64,000 nucleotides of DNA from Prochilodus magdalenae (Eukaryota > Chordata > Actinopteri > Characiformes > Prochilodontidae). Positions within the stretch are counted from its first letter, which is position 1. Every line of letters begins with the position of its first letter. The notes under the pieces are model-generated. The model saw only the letters and a program-made list of their open reading frames with translations. It did no database searches and was not told where the DNA came from. The DNA lies in NCBI GenBank assembly GCA_024036415.1, contig JAMWET010000582.1, positions 385,001 to 449,000 on the forward strand, in the 5' to 3' direction. The position numbers were made by a program, and so were the translations under genes. Shown in pieces: positions 40,154-52,599 of this stretch.

Positions 40154-43100
40154 ATAAACTGTTTACTGCACCACTATACACTACCTAACTCCCCAGTATA
40201 AACTGTATACTGCACCACTATACACTACCTAACACCCCAGTATAAACTGTATACAGCACCACTATACACTACCTAACACCCCAGTATAAACTGTATACTG
40301 CACCGCTATACACTACCTAACACCCCAGTATAAACTGTATACAGCACCACTATACACTACCTAACACCCCAGTATAAACTGTATACTGCACCACTATACA
40401 CTACCTAACACCCCAGTATAAACTGTATACTGCACCACTATACACTACCTAACTCCCCAGTATAAACTGTATACTGCACCACTATACACTACCTAACACC
40501 CCAGTATAAACTGTATACTGCACCTCTATTCACTACCTAACACCTCGGTATAAACTGTATACTGCACCACTATACACTACCTAACACCCCAGTATAAACT
40601 GTATACAGCACCACTATACACTACCTAACACCCCAGTATAAACTGTATACTGCACCACTATACACTACCTAACACCCCAGTATAAACTGTATACAGCACC
40701 ACTATACACTACCTAACACCCCCAGTATAAACTGTATACTGCACCGCTATACACTACCTAACACCCCAGTATAAACTGTATACAGCACCACTATACACTA
40801 CCTAACACCCCAGTATAAACTGTATACAGCACCACTATACACTACCTAACACCCCAGTATAAACTGTATACTGCACCACTATACACTACCTAACTCCCCA
40901 GTATAAACTGTATACAGCACCACTATACACTACCTAACACCCCAGTATAAACTGTATACTGCACCACTATACACTACCTAACACCCCAGTATAAACTGTA
41001 TACAGCACCACTATACACTACCTAACACCCCAGTATAAACTGTATACTGCACCACTATACACTACCTAACTCCCCAGTATAAACTGTATACAGCACCACT
41101 ATACACTACCTAACACCCCAGTATAAACTGTATACTGCACCACTATACACTACCTAACACCCCAGTATAAACTGTATACAGCACCACTATACACTACCTA
41201 ACACCCCAATATAAACTGTATACTGCACCACTATACACTACCTAACACCCCAGTATAAACTGTATACTGCACCACTATACACTACCTAACACCCCAGTAT
41301 AAACTGTATACTGCACCACTATACACTACCTAACACCCCAGTATAAACTGTATACTGCACCACTATACACTACCTAACACCCCAGTATAAACTGTATACT
41401 GCACCACTATACACTATCTAACACCCCAGTATAAACTGTATACTGCACCACTATACACTACCTAACACCCCAGTATAAACTGTATACTGCACCACTATAC
41501 ACTACCTAACACCCCAGTATAAACTGTATACTGCACCACTATACACTACCTAACACCCCAGTATAAACTGTATACTGCACCACTATACACTATCTAACAC
41601 CCCAGTATAAACTGTATACTGCACCACTATACACTACCTAACACCCCAGTATAAACTGTATACTATACCACTATACACTACCTAACTCCCCAGTATAAAC
41701 TGTATACAGCACCACTATACACTACCTAACACCCCAGTATAAACTGTATACAGCACCACTATACACTACCTAACACCCCAGTATAAACTGTATACAGCAC
41801 CACTATACACTACCTAACACCCCAATATAAACTGTATACTGCACCACTATACACTACCTAACACCCCAGTATAAACTGTATACTATACCACTATACACTA
41901 CCTAACACCCCGGTATAAACTGTATACTGCACCACTATACACTACCTAACACCCCAGTATAAACTGTATACTGCACCACTATACACTACCTAACACCCCA
42001 GTATAAACTGTATACTGCACCACTATACACTACCTAACACCCCAGTATAAACTGTATACTGCACCACTATACACTACCTAACTCCCCAGTATAAACTGTA
42101 TACTGCACCACTATACACTACCTAACACCCCAGTATAAACTGTATACTGCACCTCTATTCACTACCTAACACCTCGGTATAAACTGTATACTGCACCACT
42201 ATACACTACCTAACACCCCAGTATAAACTGTATACAGCACCACTATACACTACCTAACACCCCAGTATAAACTGTATACTGCACCACTATACACTACCTA
42301 ACACCCCAGTATAAACTGTATACAGCACCACTATACACTACCTAACACCCCCAGTATAAACTGTATACTGCACCGCTATACACTACCTAACACCCCAGTA
42401 TAAACTGTATACAGCACCACTATACACTACCTAACACCCCAGTATAAACTGTATACAGCACCACTATACACTACCTAACTCCCCAGTATAAACTGTATAC
42501 TGCACCACTATACACTACCTAACACCCCAGTATAAACTGTATACTGCACCACTATACACTACCTAACTCCCCAGTATAAACTGTATACAGCACCACTATA
42601 CACTACCTAACACCCCAGTATAAACTGTATACTGCACCACTATACACTACCTAACACCCCAGTATAAACTGTATACAGCACCACTATACACTACCTAACA
42701 CCCCAGTATAAACTGTATACTGCACCACTATACACGACCTAACTCCCCAGTATAAACTGTATACAGCACCACTATACATACTAACACCCCCCAGTATAAA
42801 CTGTATACTGCACCACTATACACTACCTAACACCCCAGTATAAACTGTATACAGCACCACTATACACTACCTAACACCCCAATATAAACTGTATACTGCA
42901 CCACTATACACTACCTAACACCCCCACTGTATATGCAAACTGTATACTGCACCACTATACACTACCTAACACCCCAGTATAAACTGTATACTGCACCACT
43001 ATACACTACCTAACACCCCAGTATAAACTGTATACTGCACCACTATACACTACCTAACACCCCAGTATAAACTGTATACTGCACCACTATACACTATCTA

Positions 43101-43455
43101 ACACCCCAGTATAAACTGTATACTGCACCACTATACACTACCTAACACCCCAGTATAAACTGTATACTATACCACTATACACTACCTAACACCCCGGTAT
43201 AAACTGTATACTGCACCACTATACACTACCTAACACCCCAGTATAAACTGTATACTGCACCACTATACACTACCTAACACCCCAGTATAAACTGTATACT
43301 GCACCACTATACACTACCTAACACCCCAGTATAAACTGTATACTGCACCACTATACACTACCTAACTCCCCAGTATAAACTGTATACTGCACCACTATAC
43401 ACTACCTAACACCCCAGTATAAACTGTATACTGCACCACTATACACTACCTAATA
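40154..43455. repeat. 44-bp minisatellite, about 75 copies, with higher-order structure
   Basis: Unit contains CCAGTATAAACTGTATACTG, CACCACTATACACTACCTAA and CACC, with a strict 44-bp period. Two main variants differ at TATACTGCACC versus TATACAGCACC. A rare block (CACCTCTATTCACTACC at 40521 and 42150; the extra C in ACACCCCCAGT near 40716 and 42345) recurs at an offset of 1629 bp, i.e. 37 units, so at least part of the array is a higher-order duplication. The unit is itself rich in TATAC/GTATA and partly palindromic. Confidence 0.96.
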
Positions 43456-44113
43456 CCCCTTATACTATGCATACCGCATGTACCCCTGCATTCTGCTGTA
43501 TGTCTTGCTGGAGCACACAGTATGTACTGGTGCCGTATATATTACCCAGTCTATAGTGGTGCTGTGCTATACTATACGGTATACAGTACACGGAATGCTA
43601 CTACAAACCAAAACAGAATCTTACTTGGAAATCTGTAATAGTTCCAGCACTCCAGCAGATGGCATTAGCGCCCAACACATGGATCAGCTCAAATCAAGGA
43701 ATGATACTTAAAGCAGTGGAATGTGAGTGAAGAAGAAAACCCTCCTTCCAAAACGAACCTAGCAAACACAGCTAAGCTAGCAAGAACATCAACTCGTCCA
43801 ATCCCTCGACCCAACGTCCACACCAGCACTCCCAGATGCACATCCAGTAGTGGCCATGCTTTCCTTCACACAGTAGCTCTATTTTCATGGAAAGGAAGTT
43901 GAGCAGGAGAGTCAGCCTGCATGCAGCACGGATCAGTATTTATAATTCCTCTCCAGAGCAGCCTCGTAAATCAGATGACCCAATAACATCCATGGGCAAA
44001 AGGTACGTAGGAGAATAATTATTCACTGGAGAACATTCAGCAAACCACGTCCTCAGTAAAGAAAAATGGCACTAGACCTGGAATTCCCTATTTGGGCACG
44101 TTATGGCCTACTG
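43456..44113. other. Right flank of the array, no gene
   Basis: 43456-43600 has degenerate array-like wording in the inverted orientation (CAGTCTATAGTGGTGCTG, as at 40050). 43600-44113 is unique. No exon recognised. Confidence 0.45.
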
Positions 44114-44278
44114 CATGGGGTGGTGGAGCTCCTGTCCTGGAGGGCCGTAGTCCTGCACAGTTTGGTGAGTTTCCTCCACCAGCACACCTGAGTGAACTCA
44201 TTAGCTGATTGCCAGGTTTAGTTGTGGCACGAGCAGGGAAATCACAACACTGTGCTGGATTCCACCCCTGGGGTCTTT
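44114..44278. mobile_element. hAT-like MITE
   Basis: Begins GCATGGGGTGGTGGAGCTCC and ends GGATTCCACCCCTGGGG, imperfect terminal inverted repeats, with GTCCTGGAGGGCC and CACACCTGAGTGAACTCATT inside. This composition matches an abundant non-autonomous hAT-type family of fish. No coding capacity. Confidence 0.6.
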
Positions 44279-44495
44279 TGTGCAGCCCGCCTTGTCAGGC
44301 CGTATGGGGTCTTGTAATGAGAATGATGTCTCAACCTGTTAGACCATTGGTGGTAAGACCAGAGTAGACCCACCCCGCCCCTTAGATCCCTCAAGTGCAT
44401 GGTCACCCGGAGCACCATCCATAGCGCAATGAGGAGTGGGCTAGATGGGTAAGCGCTTTGTGTGTTCATCTCTCAAAATGAATGGGGGCAGTCAT

Positions 44496-44662
44496 GGGCT
44501 GGAGGTTAGGGGAACAGCCGTGTAACCGGAGGGTTGCCAGTTCGATTCCCTGACAGTAACAACTAGTTGAGCAAGGCGCAACCCCAGCTGCTCCCCATGT
44601 ACCGTTGGTAGGTCTGCCCACTTCTCCGGGCGCGTGTGCTTACTGCCCCCTTGTGATCACCA
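44496..44662 (+). mobile_element. tRNA-derived SINE, second family
   Basis: Starts ATGGGCTGGAGGTTAGGGGA and carries GGTTGCCAGTTCGATTCCC, a near-consensus RNA polymerase III B box, then TGAGCAAGGCGCAACCCC, CAGCTGCTCCCC and TACTGCCCCCTTGTG. This order is that of a common fish SINE. It differs from the four-copy SINE family at 31747, 49583, 54729 and 62001. Confidence 0.75.
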
Positions 44663-44825
44663 GGCTTGTTCCTGGAGATCTGCCTTCGCATGGACTGCCA
44701 CACCCTCTCTTCTTCTTTGGAAGTTCTCAACAGGCTGAATCAGAAGAACTAGTGTAGGCATTGGGAAGGTGCAGCATGTTAGACAAAGACTGGAACTGAG
44801 GAGGGTTGGGGACCACCTTTGAGGG

Positions 44826-45185
44826 TTTTGGAGGCACTTGTTGGGTTTGGAGGACACTTGTTGGGTTTGGGGGGCACTTGTCGGGTTTGGATGAGCACGT
44901 GTTGGGTTTGGGGGTCACTTGTCGGGTTTGTCTGTCACTTGTCAGGTTTGGGGTCACTTGTCGGGTTTGGAGGTCACTTGTCAGGTTTGGAGGGCGCTTG
45001 TCCGGTTTAGGGGTCACTTGTTGGGTTTCGAGGACACTTGTCAGGTTTGGGGGTCACTTGTTGGGTTTCGAGGACACTTGTTGTGTTTGGGGGTCACTTG
45101 TTGGGTTTCGAGGACACTTGTTGGGTTTGGGGGGCACTTGTTGGGTTTGGGGTTACTTGTCGTGTTTGGGTGTCACTTGCTGGGT
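44826..45185. repeat. 20-bp minisatellite, about 18 copies
   Basis: Units of the form CACTTGTTGGGTTTGGAGGA with substitutions, over about 360 bp. The many open frames with GFGGHLL repeats come from the periodicity and are not genes. Confidence 0.93.
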
Positions 45186-47404
45186 GCATGCTTCCTTACA
45201 CTACAATGACGTGAGCTAATGACAGACATGCGTGACGGGTGTACACTCAGTTTTAAGCTCCTCAGTTTGTTCCCCCCTTGTGCCCACACACGTCCTCATG
45301 GTTGTTCCAAACGTTCTCTGGCTCTGTGAGTCTATTGCACTGCCTGTGAGTTTACAGAAGGTGGGCTAGTGGAATAGATCATCCGTCCTCCCTCTGTTTG
45401 ATGAGGTCACTGAGGCCTTCTTTGTCCAAAATGGCACTGACAGCAGAGAAAGGTCTTGGCAAAGAAGGCGACGCAAGAAACAACTGAAGACCTTAACCAG
45501 AAGGTGGGCACAAACACTGCACCACAACCTCTTAACCCAGGAAACAATAGCTCAAGCAACACATCTTCAAGAAAAACCCACAACCATAAGTCTGGTGCTC
45601 TCCTTGAGGCTTTGCATGTCCCTGGTTGTACAAGTCAGTAGCTCCTGTGGGGTTATAGAAAATTTCACAAAGCGTGGCCCAAGGATGGAATGCTGTTTTG
45701 GCTGAATGGCACGTGTGAGTGGTGGTACCTGGGCTGGTCAATTCGATCTCAATTGGAGCTGGCCATTTTGGTCACCCCTTTAGAAGCTTCTCTGGGATAT
45801 CTAAACTCCAGCAGGCAGAGATTTCAAAGAACCGGATACAATGAGCCGAGGTCCTGGTGTAAGAATAAGGCTTGTTCAAACAAAGACCAGAAGCGGAGAA
45901 TAGCTAAAAGCCTACACTGCCCCACATTAGATCATTTAGGCCGTAGGAGCCAAGCCAAAGCTAGCAATATTGGATATATGAATGCTGGTACAAGCTCATT
46001 TGCAGCAGCAGATTCTTGCGCTGTTCTTTATTTTGCCTTCAGAATGAAACTCCAGCAGCCTGCCAAATGTCTAATACAGAGTTCTTTAGACGGCTGAAGC
46101 ACTTCCTTGGAAATGTCATTGAACCTAACCTAAAAGTACTACATCTCAGACTGAGGGAGAAAAAGAACCGTCCTCCCACTTTACTAAAGCTCAGTGAAGA
46201 GAATGGAGCGGCAAGACCAGTATAATGTGGGAGCCCAGCATCTTCCACACAGCTTATCTAAAGGTGGAATCGACCTCAAACTGTTGTACTGGTAGGTATC
46301 TTGGGTCCTTGCCTCACCTCATTTCCCCTAGCAGGACTCCATTTAAACATGGTAGTTTCACAAGCCTAGCCTCAAACTTGTCCTAGCTCCCTAATTCGAA
46401 GTCTTGCTTAGCATACAGGAGGCTGGGCTACGCAACATGAATGCATATCAGTATAATGTATACAGTTGGCCAAATATGTAAAGTTTGCATCTACTCGAAG
46501 AGCAAAACAGAGCAGAGCTCTCTAATGGACCGTCTTGAACCATAGGATGCTTATCCATTATTCACAACCCACTAAAACCCTATAAAGATGCTTGTTTATC
46601 CAGCTGTACAGTGAAGGAAACACTTCGGGCACTGTCATATAGACTCGTTTTGTTTATTGACTTAGTTTTTTATGAACGACAAACAAAAATTTTGTGCTCA
46701 TAAGTATTTACACTGATATGGTTAAGAAAATGAAATTGAGGGGCGTGGTCATTGGGGCATTGGCAATAAACTACCAAATAAGTAAAGTTAGAAAAGTTCC
46801 ATAGCATGACAGTCCTAGCTAGCAGCCATAGGACAACTTGTTTAGGCACATTAGATCAATTTTCTGACTTGTTTAATATTTTTCTACTCATTGTAGGACA
46901 TAAAATCCAGTTATGGAATCAGACCTTTGGTTTTTTTTGGTGGTCAGGAGAAAACTTCTATCCTTGATATATCCACTGTATCATTTCCATCTGACAACTG
47001 CAATCCATCTATTAACTTCAAGCTGCAGTCCCCTAGTGAGCATTCTGCCGACAGAATGGAAACTGATGTCGGTATGTTCATACAGCATGTCTCAAAAGTG
47101 CAAAAACAACCACATACAATGAAAATGGTTTGGCAGATGGTGATCCAATTTCAGACATAAGCTACCTGGATGCTGACATGAAGCACACCATTGTTTTCCA
47201 GGTGAAATTCTCCGCACTGCAGTGGAATCCAAGACGGCTGCCATGTTGCTGACATTTCCTCACAGGTATGCCTCTTCCTCCATAGCTTGTGCCTCAAATT
47301 GGACCACTGTCTGCTAAACCGTTTTCATTTTATATATGTTTTTCTTTACATAGTTTGGTGAAAGAGAATACTCCTAAAGCACTATGCTTAATGTGTAACT
47401 CTGT
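45186..47404. other. Intergenic stretch without recognised gene
   Basis: Open frames of up to 135 codons (45690-46097) show no family signature. Nothing here can be assigned. A long unrecognised gene with small exons cannot be excluded. Confidence 0.4.
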
Positions 47405-47960
47405 CTATGTAGATGCCACACTGGTGTCAGAAGTGGGATAGCTCCCTATCCCCACTAGCTCCTTAGTGGTCTCAAAGAGAATGCTGCCACCAGGAGGAAC
47501 TAAGCTGAGAACTGTGAGGAAGGAGCAGCACGGCGAAGACAGGCAGCGAGGACTACAGAGGAGGCAGCGCAATGTTTCCTATGGCTACTTCTATGTACAT
47601 GCCACACTGGTGTCAGAAATGGGATAGAGCTGGCTCCCCAGTGGTCTTGAGGAAGGATGTTACCATGAGTGACTGAACTGAAGACTGTGAGGAAGCAGCT
47701 GTATGGCAAAGATGGACAGCAAGGACTGCCTGCAGAGGGGACAACACAATCAGGCCCCTCAACGGAGGCCGGCTGAGGAGATGGCTGGCATGGACACTGT
47801 GGACGTGCTGGAAGGCCATCCTGTGGAGCCAACAGAGATGACGGACTCACAGTCCGAGTGACTTTACCCTGTAACCAAGTTGATGTTGTCAGTAGTTGGG
47901 CGGTGTGGGGTAGTTGTGGAGTAGCTGATGCTAGCTCCATCTACACTGATGGCTTAATAT
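47405..47960 (+). mobile_element. Possible LTR-retrotransposon leader with duplicated primer-site-like motif
   Basis: The phrase ATGCCACACTGGTGTCAGAA followed by GTGGGATAG occurs at about 47413. A second copy (CATGCCACACTGGTGTCAGA, then AATGGGATAG) occurs at about 47598, about 185 bp apart, with similar flanks (GAACTGTGAGGAAG versus GACTGTGAGGAAG). TGGTGTCAGAAGTGGGAT resembles a primer-binding site used by fish Gypsy-type elements. No gag/pol domain could be recognised downstream, so this is a remnant at best. Confidence 0.35.
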
Positions 47961-49344
47961 GTTGGGCAAGACCTTCTACATGGTATGGCCCACTGTGGCG
48001 ATGACTGCTGTTGGTCAATAACCTACCTAATAGCCTTTACCTGCTAATGAATTGAACGAAGTGTTTCAAGACCCTTTCAGTAAGCCTGAAAATCAAGCCT
48101 AAAAAAAGACTCTTGGTCTTCCTGGTCTTAGATGCCCTTGGAGTCTTCCTAATCCTCCACCCCCATGCAGCACCCCCCAGGTCCCAAGCAGGATGAACTC
48201 AAAGACTTAAAGAAGATAAGTGAAATAACAACTTGGGCAGCTTCCACTGTGAGCACTGTCCCTGATGTAATGCAGGAAATCTGTCACATCATAAGATGGG
48301 GAGATGAAAGATCAGATATGAAAAGAGTAGCACACGGACCCCCATCTGCTCTCCGAAAGAATTTGTGCCAGCTGCTATCTCGCCCCCAGGTTTAACAGGC
48401 TCATCGTACCAGTTAAAGTTGCGGGGGGTGGGGTTCCATTCTTGTCAAGTGACAAACATCTTTGAAATTGGCCGCTCCGAGCGTCTTACATGCCTGTCCA
48501 CTATTCCCGGCCTTGCCATCTGGGTCTGGCTGAATCTAGTGATCCGTACTGGGGCTTTGCATCACAGTGTCAGATACTGGGGTGTCTCTGGCTATCCTCA
48601 CATTGGCAGGACCCATGTCCTGGTTATTACCGGGACAAGGGGTGAGCTGTTCAAGCAGTGACTCAACAGAAAGTGTTCAGGCCTGGTTCCAGAACAAAAC
48701 CAGTGAAGGTACATCAGAGTGAGACTCATCGTCACAAGTATACCTGCACCCAGAAGGAAGTGCGGGATTTGCAGTGCTGTTGGAGGTGTTAAGTGTAAGC
48801 CTGTAGAGTCTTTAAGATCACCAACACCATCAATTTAGCTGGGTGTTTCTGAACGACTGGCGGGTACTCTACCTGGGGATATCCTCGCCCTCCATCAGAG
48901 GACTACTGCATGCATGCGGCCTCTACTCTAGATCTCCAGTGCCCAAGCAAGCCACAGTCTGGACCACTCCACTTCCCCTCACCTTTACCCATAACTGATG
49001 TTCACCTTGGCTGATGCTCAGACCTGGCTCCAGCTCAGCTTTCGAAAAACTGAAATTGCTGTGTTGGCTGAACTAAACTTTTACAGTCTTGGTGCTGTGA
49101 AGGTAATGGGAAGGTTTGGAGTCAGTGTTTTTTTAATAAAATAAAACCAGTTTAGTTGCAGATAAAAATATGATTCCAAATATCCTGAGCATCAGCAGCG
49201 GTTATAAATGAATAGGAAAATAAGAATCAGACCAAAAAAATGCAGAAAGGACAAAAAAGTCATAACAATAATGAAAAATTTCTATATAGCAATAAAGAAG
49301 TTATTACAAATGAATATCCACAATAGAGCTGGTCAAATACCAGG
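47961..49344. other. Intergenic stretch without recognised gene
   Basis: Short open frames (48165-48395, 48365-48661) have no recognisable domain. They may belong to a decayed retroelement continuing from 47405, but I cannot show it. Confidence 0.35.
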
Positions 49345-50210
49345 CTGTACAGATAGTCACTATGGGAATCAGTCGACGGGAAGGAAACCTGGTGGGTAGG
49401 TTTGACAATGTGAGACACGCAACTGATTGTAGCTTCACACTCATGTGACGTGGGCAAGGGCGGGCCTTATCTCTGAATCTGACTGGCCCAACAGCCATGC
49501 AGGACTACATGCACACAGACTGTTAGCCCATAGCCTGCAATGGTGTGGTGCCAGACTGTCATGGAGTGACTCAGAATGGCAGCGGGTGTAGCTCAGCGGA
49601 TAACACCACTGCCCGCCAGAGAGCCACCACCACATGTGGGAGACTGGGGTTCGAATCCCAGTCTGGGTGACTACGCTGGGCTACACCAATAAGAGTCCTT
49701 GGGCAAGACTCCTAACACTACATTGGCCTACCTGTAATATGATTAACCTTGTAAGTGGCTCTGGATAAGAGCTTCAGCTAAATGCCACAAATGTAATGTA
49801 AATGTCAACTTCAGTGACGAGTCCCGCTTTGGTCTTGGTGGAGACGACCAATGAATCCGTGTGTGGAGGCACCGTGGTCAACGCCAAGATGAATGGCCCT
49901 GGTGTCACTCCACCTCCACCCCTACCGCACCATCCATAGGAACTCTGTGTGAATATTCAAGCTGTATGGGATGGATTATCACAGGACACCATTAGGAACC
50001 TCCTACAGCTCCATACTGAGACACCTGGCATGTTGCATTAGCCAACACGGCAACCCGACGCCATACTGAGAGACAGACTTCTGTATGTGTAGCTCAATAA
50101 ATATTCCCCATATCAGTTTTAATGTATCATCATGTATTGTTCCTGGTCACCTTTATCTTCCTACCCAACAGCACTGCAACCCCACACTTCCTTCTGGATG
50201 CTGCTATTTT
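49345..50210 (+). mobile_element. Degenerate Tc1-like element (family A), split by a SINE
   Basis: The left part ends in GTGCCAGACTGTCATGGAGT/GACTCAGAATGGCAG. The right part resumes at 49804 with AACTTCAGTGACGAGTCCCG and GGTCTTGGTGGAGACGACC, then TGGATTATCACAGGACACCA and CACACTTCCTTCTGGATG. The uninterrupted relative at 35869-35960 shows these two parts are normally adjacent. Non-functional. Confidence 0.8.
49583..49803 (+). mobile_element. tRNA-derived SINE inserted in a Tc1-like element
   Basis: A-box TAGCTCAGCGG at 49589-49599 and B-box GGTTCGAATCC at 49648-49658 both match the polymerase III consensus. Then come CTACACCAATAAGAGTCCTT, CTAACACTACATTGGCCTAC and a LINE-like 3' tail CTCTGGATAAGAGC/TTCAGCTAAATG. 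Other copies: 54729, 62001 and a fragment at 31747. Confidence 0.88.
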
Positions 50211-50214
50211 TCTG

Positions 50215-50765
50215 AAGTTGAGCGCATGTGGTCAGTCTGCATCAATGGGTTCAGTAATCTGACCGCTCCAGGGAAGAAGCTGTTGTTGAGCCTGCTGGTG
50301 GTGGAACAGATACTCCAGTGCCTACTGCCAGATGGCAGGATGGGGAAAAGTCTATGACAGAGGGCAGGCGGGGGGCGTCCACAGTTCTGCTGGCCTCGTC
50401 GATGAAGGAGGTGTCGAGAAGGTGGTGGATAAAGATACCCTGATGACCTTCTCTGTCCTCACAATACGCTGTAGGGTCCGGTGATCCATCACTGTGGCAC
50501 ATTCATCAAGCAGCTGATTAACACCGAAGGCATAGACGGCAGGAACCGCCAGCATGTTACAGTTATGCTGGTCAGTTCTTCCATCCCGAGCTCTGCTTTT
50601 TTTGTCCTGGTCGACTAGCAGAGCAGGCCGACCGCAGGGTTTGAATGAGGCGTGCTCTCCTACGTGTGAAGCACTGTTCTGTCTGAACACTGTTATGCCA
50701 AAGAGTATATATAGACTGAAGACATCCCATTACACCAGACACTGACACGGGCATCACCGCCTCAT
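50215..50765 (-). mobile_element. Non-LTR retrotransposon 3' end, C-terminal ORF remnant
   Basis: Minus-strand fragments in order: ARLIQTLRSACSASRPGQK, then MDHRTLQRIVRTEKVIRVSL, then STPPSSTRPAELWTPPACPL. LQRIVRTAEKIIG and the following leucine/pro-rich tail are typical for the C-terminal part of fish LINE polyproteins (CR1/L2/Rex type). Several frame breaks. Clade not settled. Confidence 0.65.
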
Positions 50766-51694
50766 ACAGGAGCTGAAGCGGACTCTATAGGTCTTGCTGT
50801 ATAACAGTAGAGGGATTCCGGACTTCTACTTGGAGTTAATGATCTAAGGTTATATACAGTGCTATATACCATATAAACCACTCTCTACTGACCGTGATGA
50901 CCACCACCTCATTGGAATGTCACTTATCAATCATATATATTGTATTGTGAAAGAGAGTCACTGGAGATCATATGAATTAGTAACCCACCAATAAGGTCTT
51001 ATTCATTGGGAGAGTGGGTTGTCTTCTACCTACATTGAAACGAGTGAAGTAGTCGTCTGAAAAGGCCGCAGTAGCTAAACGATGACTGGTAGCACAAGCT
51101 AAGACACTCGAAGCAAATGAATTGCACTGAGACTTCAGGATAGAGCACCGTTTAAATCACTAACTAGGTAGTTTCTACCTCCCGGGGAATAGACCTGCTC
51201 CTTGAATTTCAATTGCAGTGCTTGAGTGAGGTTCTGATTCCTCCCATAAAGGCTGCTTATCATTCCCTAACCTTTCAGAAAGAGAGAGAAAGAGAGAGAG
51301 GGAGCGCTGATATCTGTAACCAGTACAGATCAATGCAGTAGAATATAAGTCATGATTTCTGGAGTATTTCTAGGGGGTGATAGAAGTAAGAGGTTGAAAT
51401 AAGCACTAATGAAATATACCCTTCTCTAGTCCCTTCATACAGACCCTTCCCTCCACAGCCCATACATGGTGACTAAACAGCTAAAACTATGAGCTTGTTG
51501 TTCATTTACATATATCTGCCTATTCAGCCTACCGCACTTTAGCTCCACCCATTCAGCCGGACGTTGTAAGTAATGTTCCGCAATGGTTGGATTTCTTAAT
51601 TAGGCACGATACAGGGCAGCCAATCAGAACAGATCTCCCTCCCGCTGAAGAGCCAAACCATTTTGAGCACTCACAGATGAAGCGATGATTAGCT
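50766..51694. other. Intergenic stretch, no gene recognised
   Basis: Unique sequence with a GA-rich run at about 51280-51302. No coding exon or known repeat recognised. Confidence 0.4.
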
Positions 51695-52520
51695 CGTAAC
51701 AGTGGCGCTTGTCATTGTCTGGGATATATTAGACAGTAAGTGAGTGGTCAGTTCATTTACTGGGTATATGGGAGAAATCGGCAGGCCTGAACATCTCAGC
51801 CGCTCTGACAAAAGCCAAATCGTTTGGCTGGATGATTGGGTCCCAACATCTCTGAAACGGCAAGGGTTGTGGGACACAGCCAATCAGCATTGGTGAGTGG
51901 GCAAACCCTGGACTGGCCACAGGCTCTTGGGATCACAAGGCCTGTCTACGCATAACGTCTACGGTCCCAACACATGGGTCAGACAGTCTATGCTAACCCA
52001 TATGCTCCACTGGAGGTGCCTACAAAGGGTATGCAAGCATTGGAACATGTGACATACCCCTTTGGGCTAGGTGTGTAACTGTAGAAATGATGGCACCATG
52101 GGAAGAAGACAAGCCGGCTGGACTGTGTTGCTCTGAGTGATGTCCTGCTGGGAAACTCTAGGTCCAGGTGTCCACACAGATGTCAGTAGGACATCTCACA
52201 TATCTATCAGGTACACCCCTTTATGGATTTGCTGCATGTTGGTAACTCCCTGCACATGTTGCTGTCGGAAATCATAAAGAGCTCCAACTTCCAAAAGGCT
52301 TCCTAACCCAATCATGAATCTGACGGAGCATCTTCAGGATGGGCTGGTAGAGCAAATCTCCGTCTTCGCTTCACTGAGGAGATGTAGCTAATATCATGAT
52401 ACCAGATACCAGATATGGCACCTCCTGTGGGCTTGAAGGTCTTGTACAGTCCATTCCTCTGCAGGTTTGAAGCTGTTTTGAGATAAGCAGAGGAACAATA
52501 AGAAACTCCCAGCACAACAT
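51695..52520 (+). mobile_element. Degenerate Tc1-like element (family B)
   Basis: Left part carries CTCAGCCGCTCTGACAAAAGCCAAATCGTTTGGCTGG-like wording (quoted to position only: about 51796-51832). The middle has GATGGCACCATGGGAAGAAG and CTGCTGGGAAACTCTAGGTC, then AGGTACACCCCTTTATGG. The right part has AGGTCTTGTACAGTCCATTC and GAAGCTGTTTTGAG. These are the landmarks, in order, of a fish Tc1-type transposase (MGRRQAGG, CWETLGPG, VHPFM, GLVESM). Much of the middle is deleted. Non-functional. Confidence 0.7.
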
Positions 52521-52599
52521 AATCTCCCAGTCACCTTAAGGAGTGTTTAAGGTGGTAGTGCTTTTTAGACTCCTACAGATGGTGCTGCATGAGGATGAT

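Noticed and set aside
40154..43455. Repeat-spacer array resembling a CRISPR
   Set aside because: The full 44-bp unit is repeated with no variable spacer; no cas genes.
44806..45219. 137-codon GFGGHLL-repeat protein
   Set aside because: Comes from a 20-bp minisatellite; overlapping frames show the same repeats.
45690..46097. 135-codon open frame as a possible new gene
   Set aside because: No recognised domain, no splice context and located in repeat-rich intergenic DNA; not enough to call a gene.
49583..49700. Functional tRNA gene
   Set aside because: A and B boxes are present, but the stems between them do not fold as a tRNA and the sequence continues into a SINE body and tail; same for 54729 and 62001.
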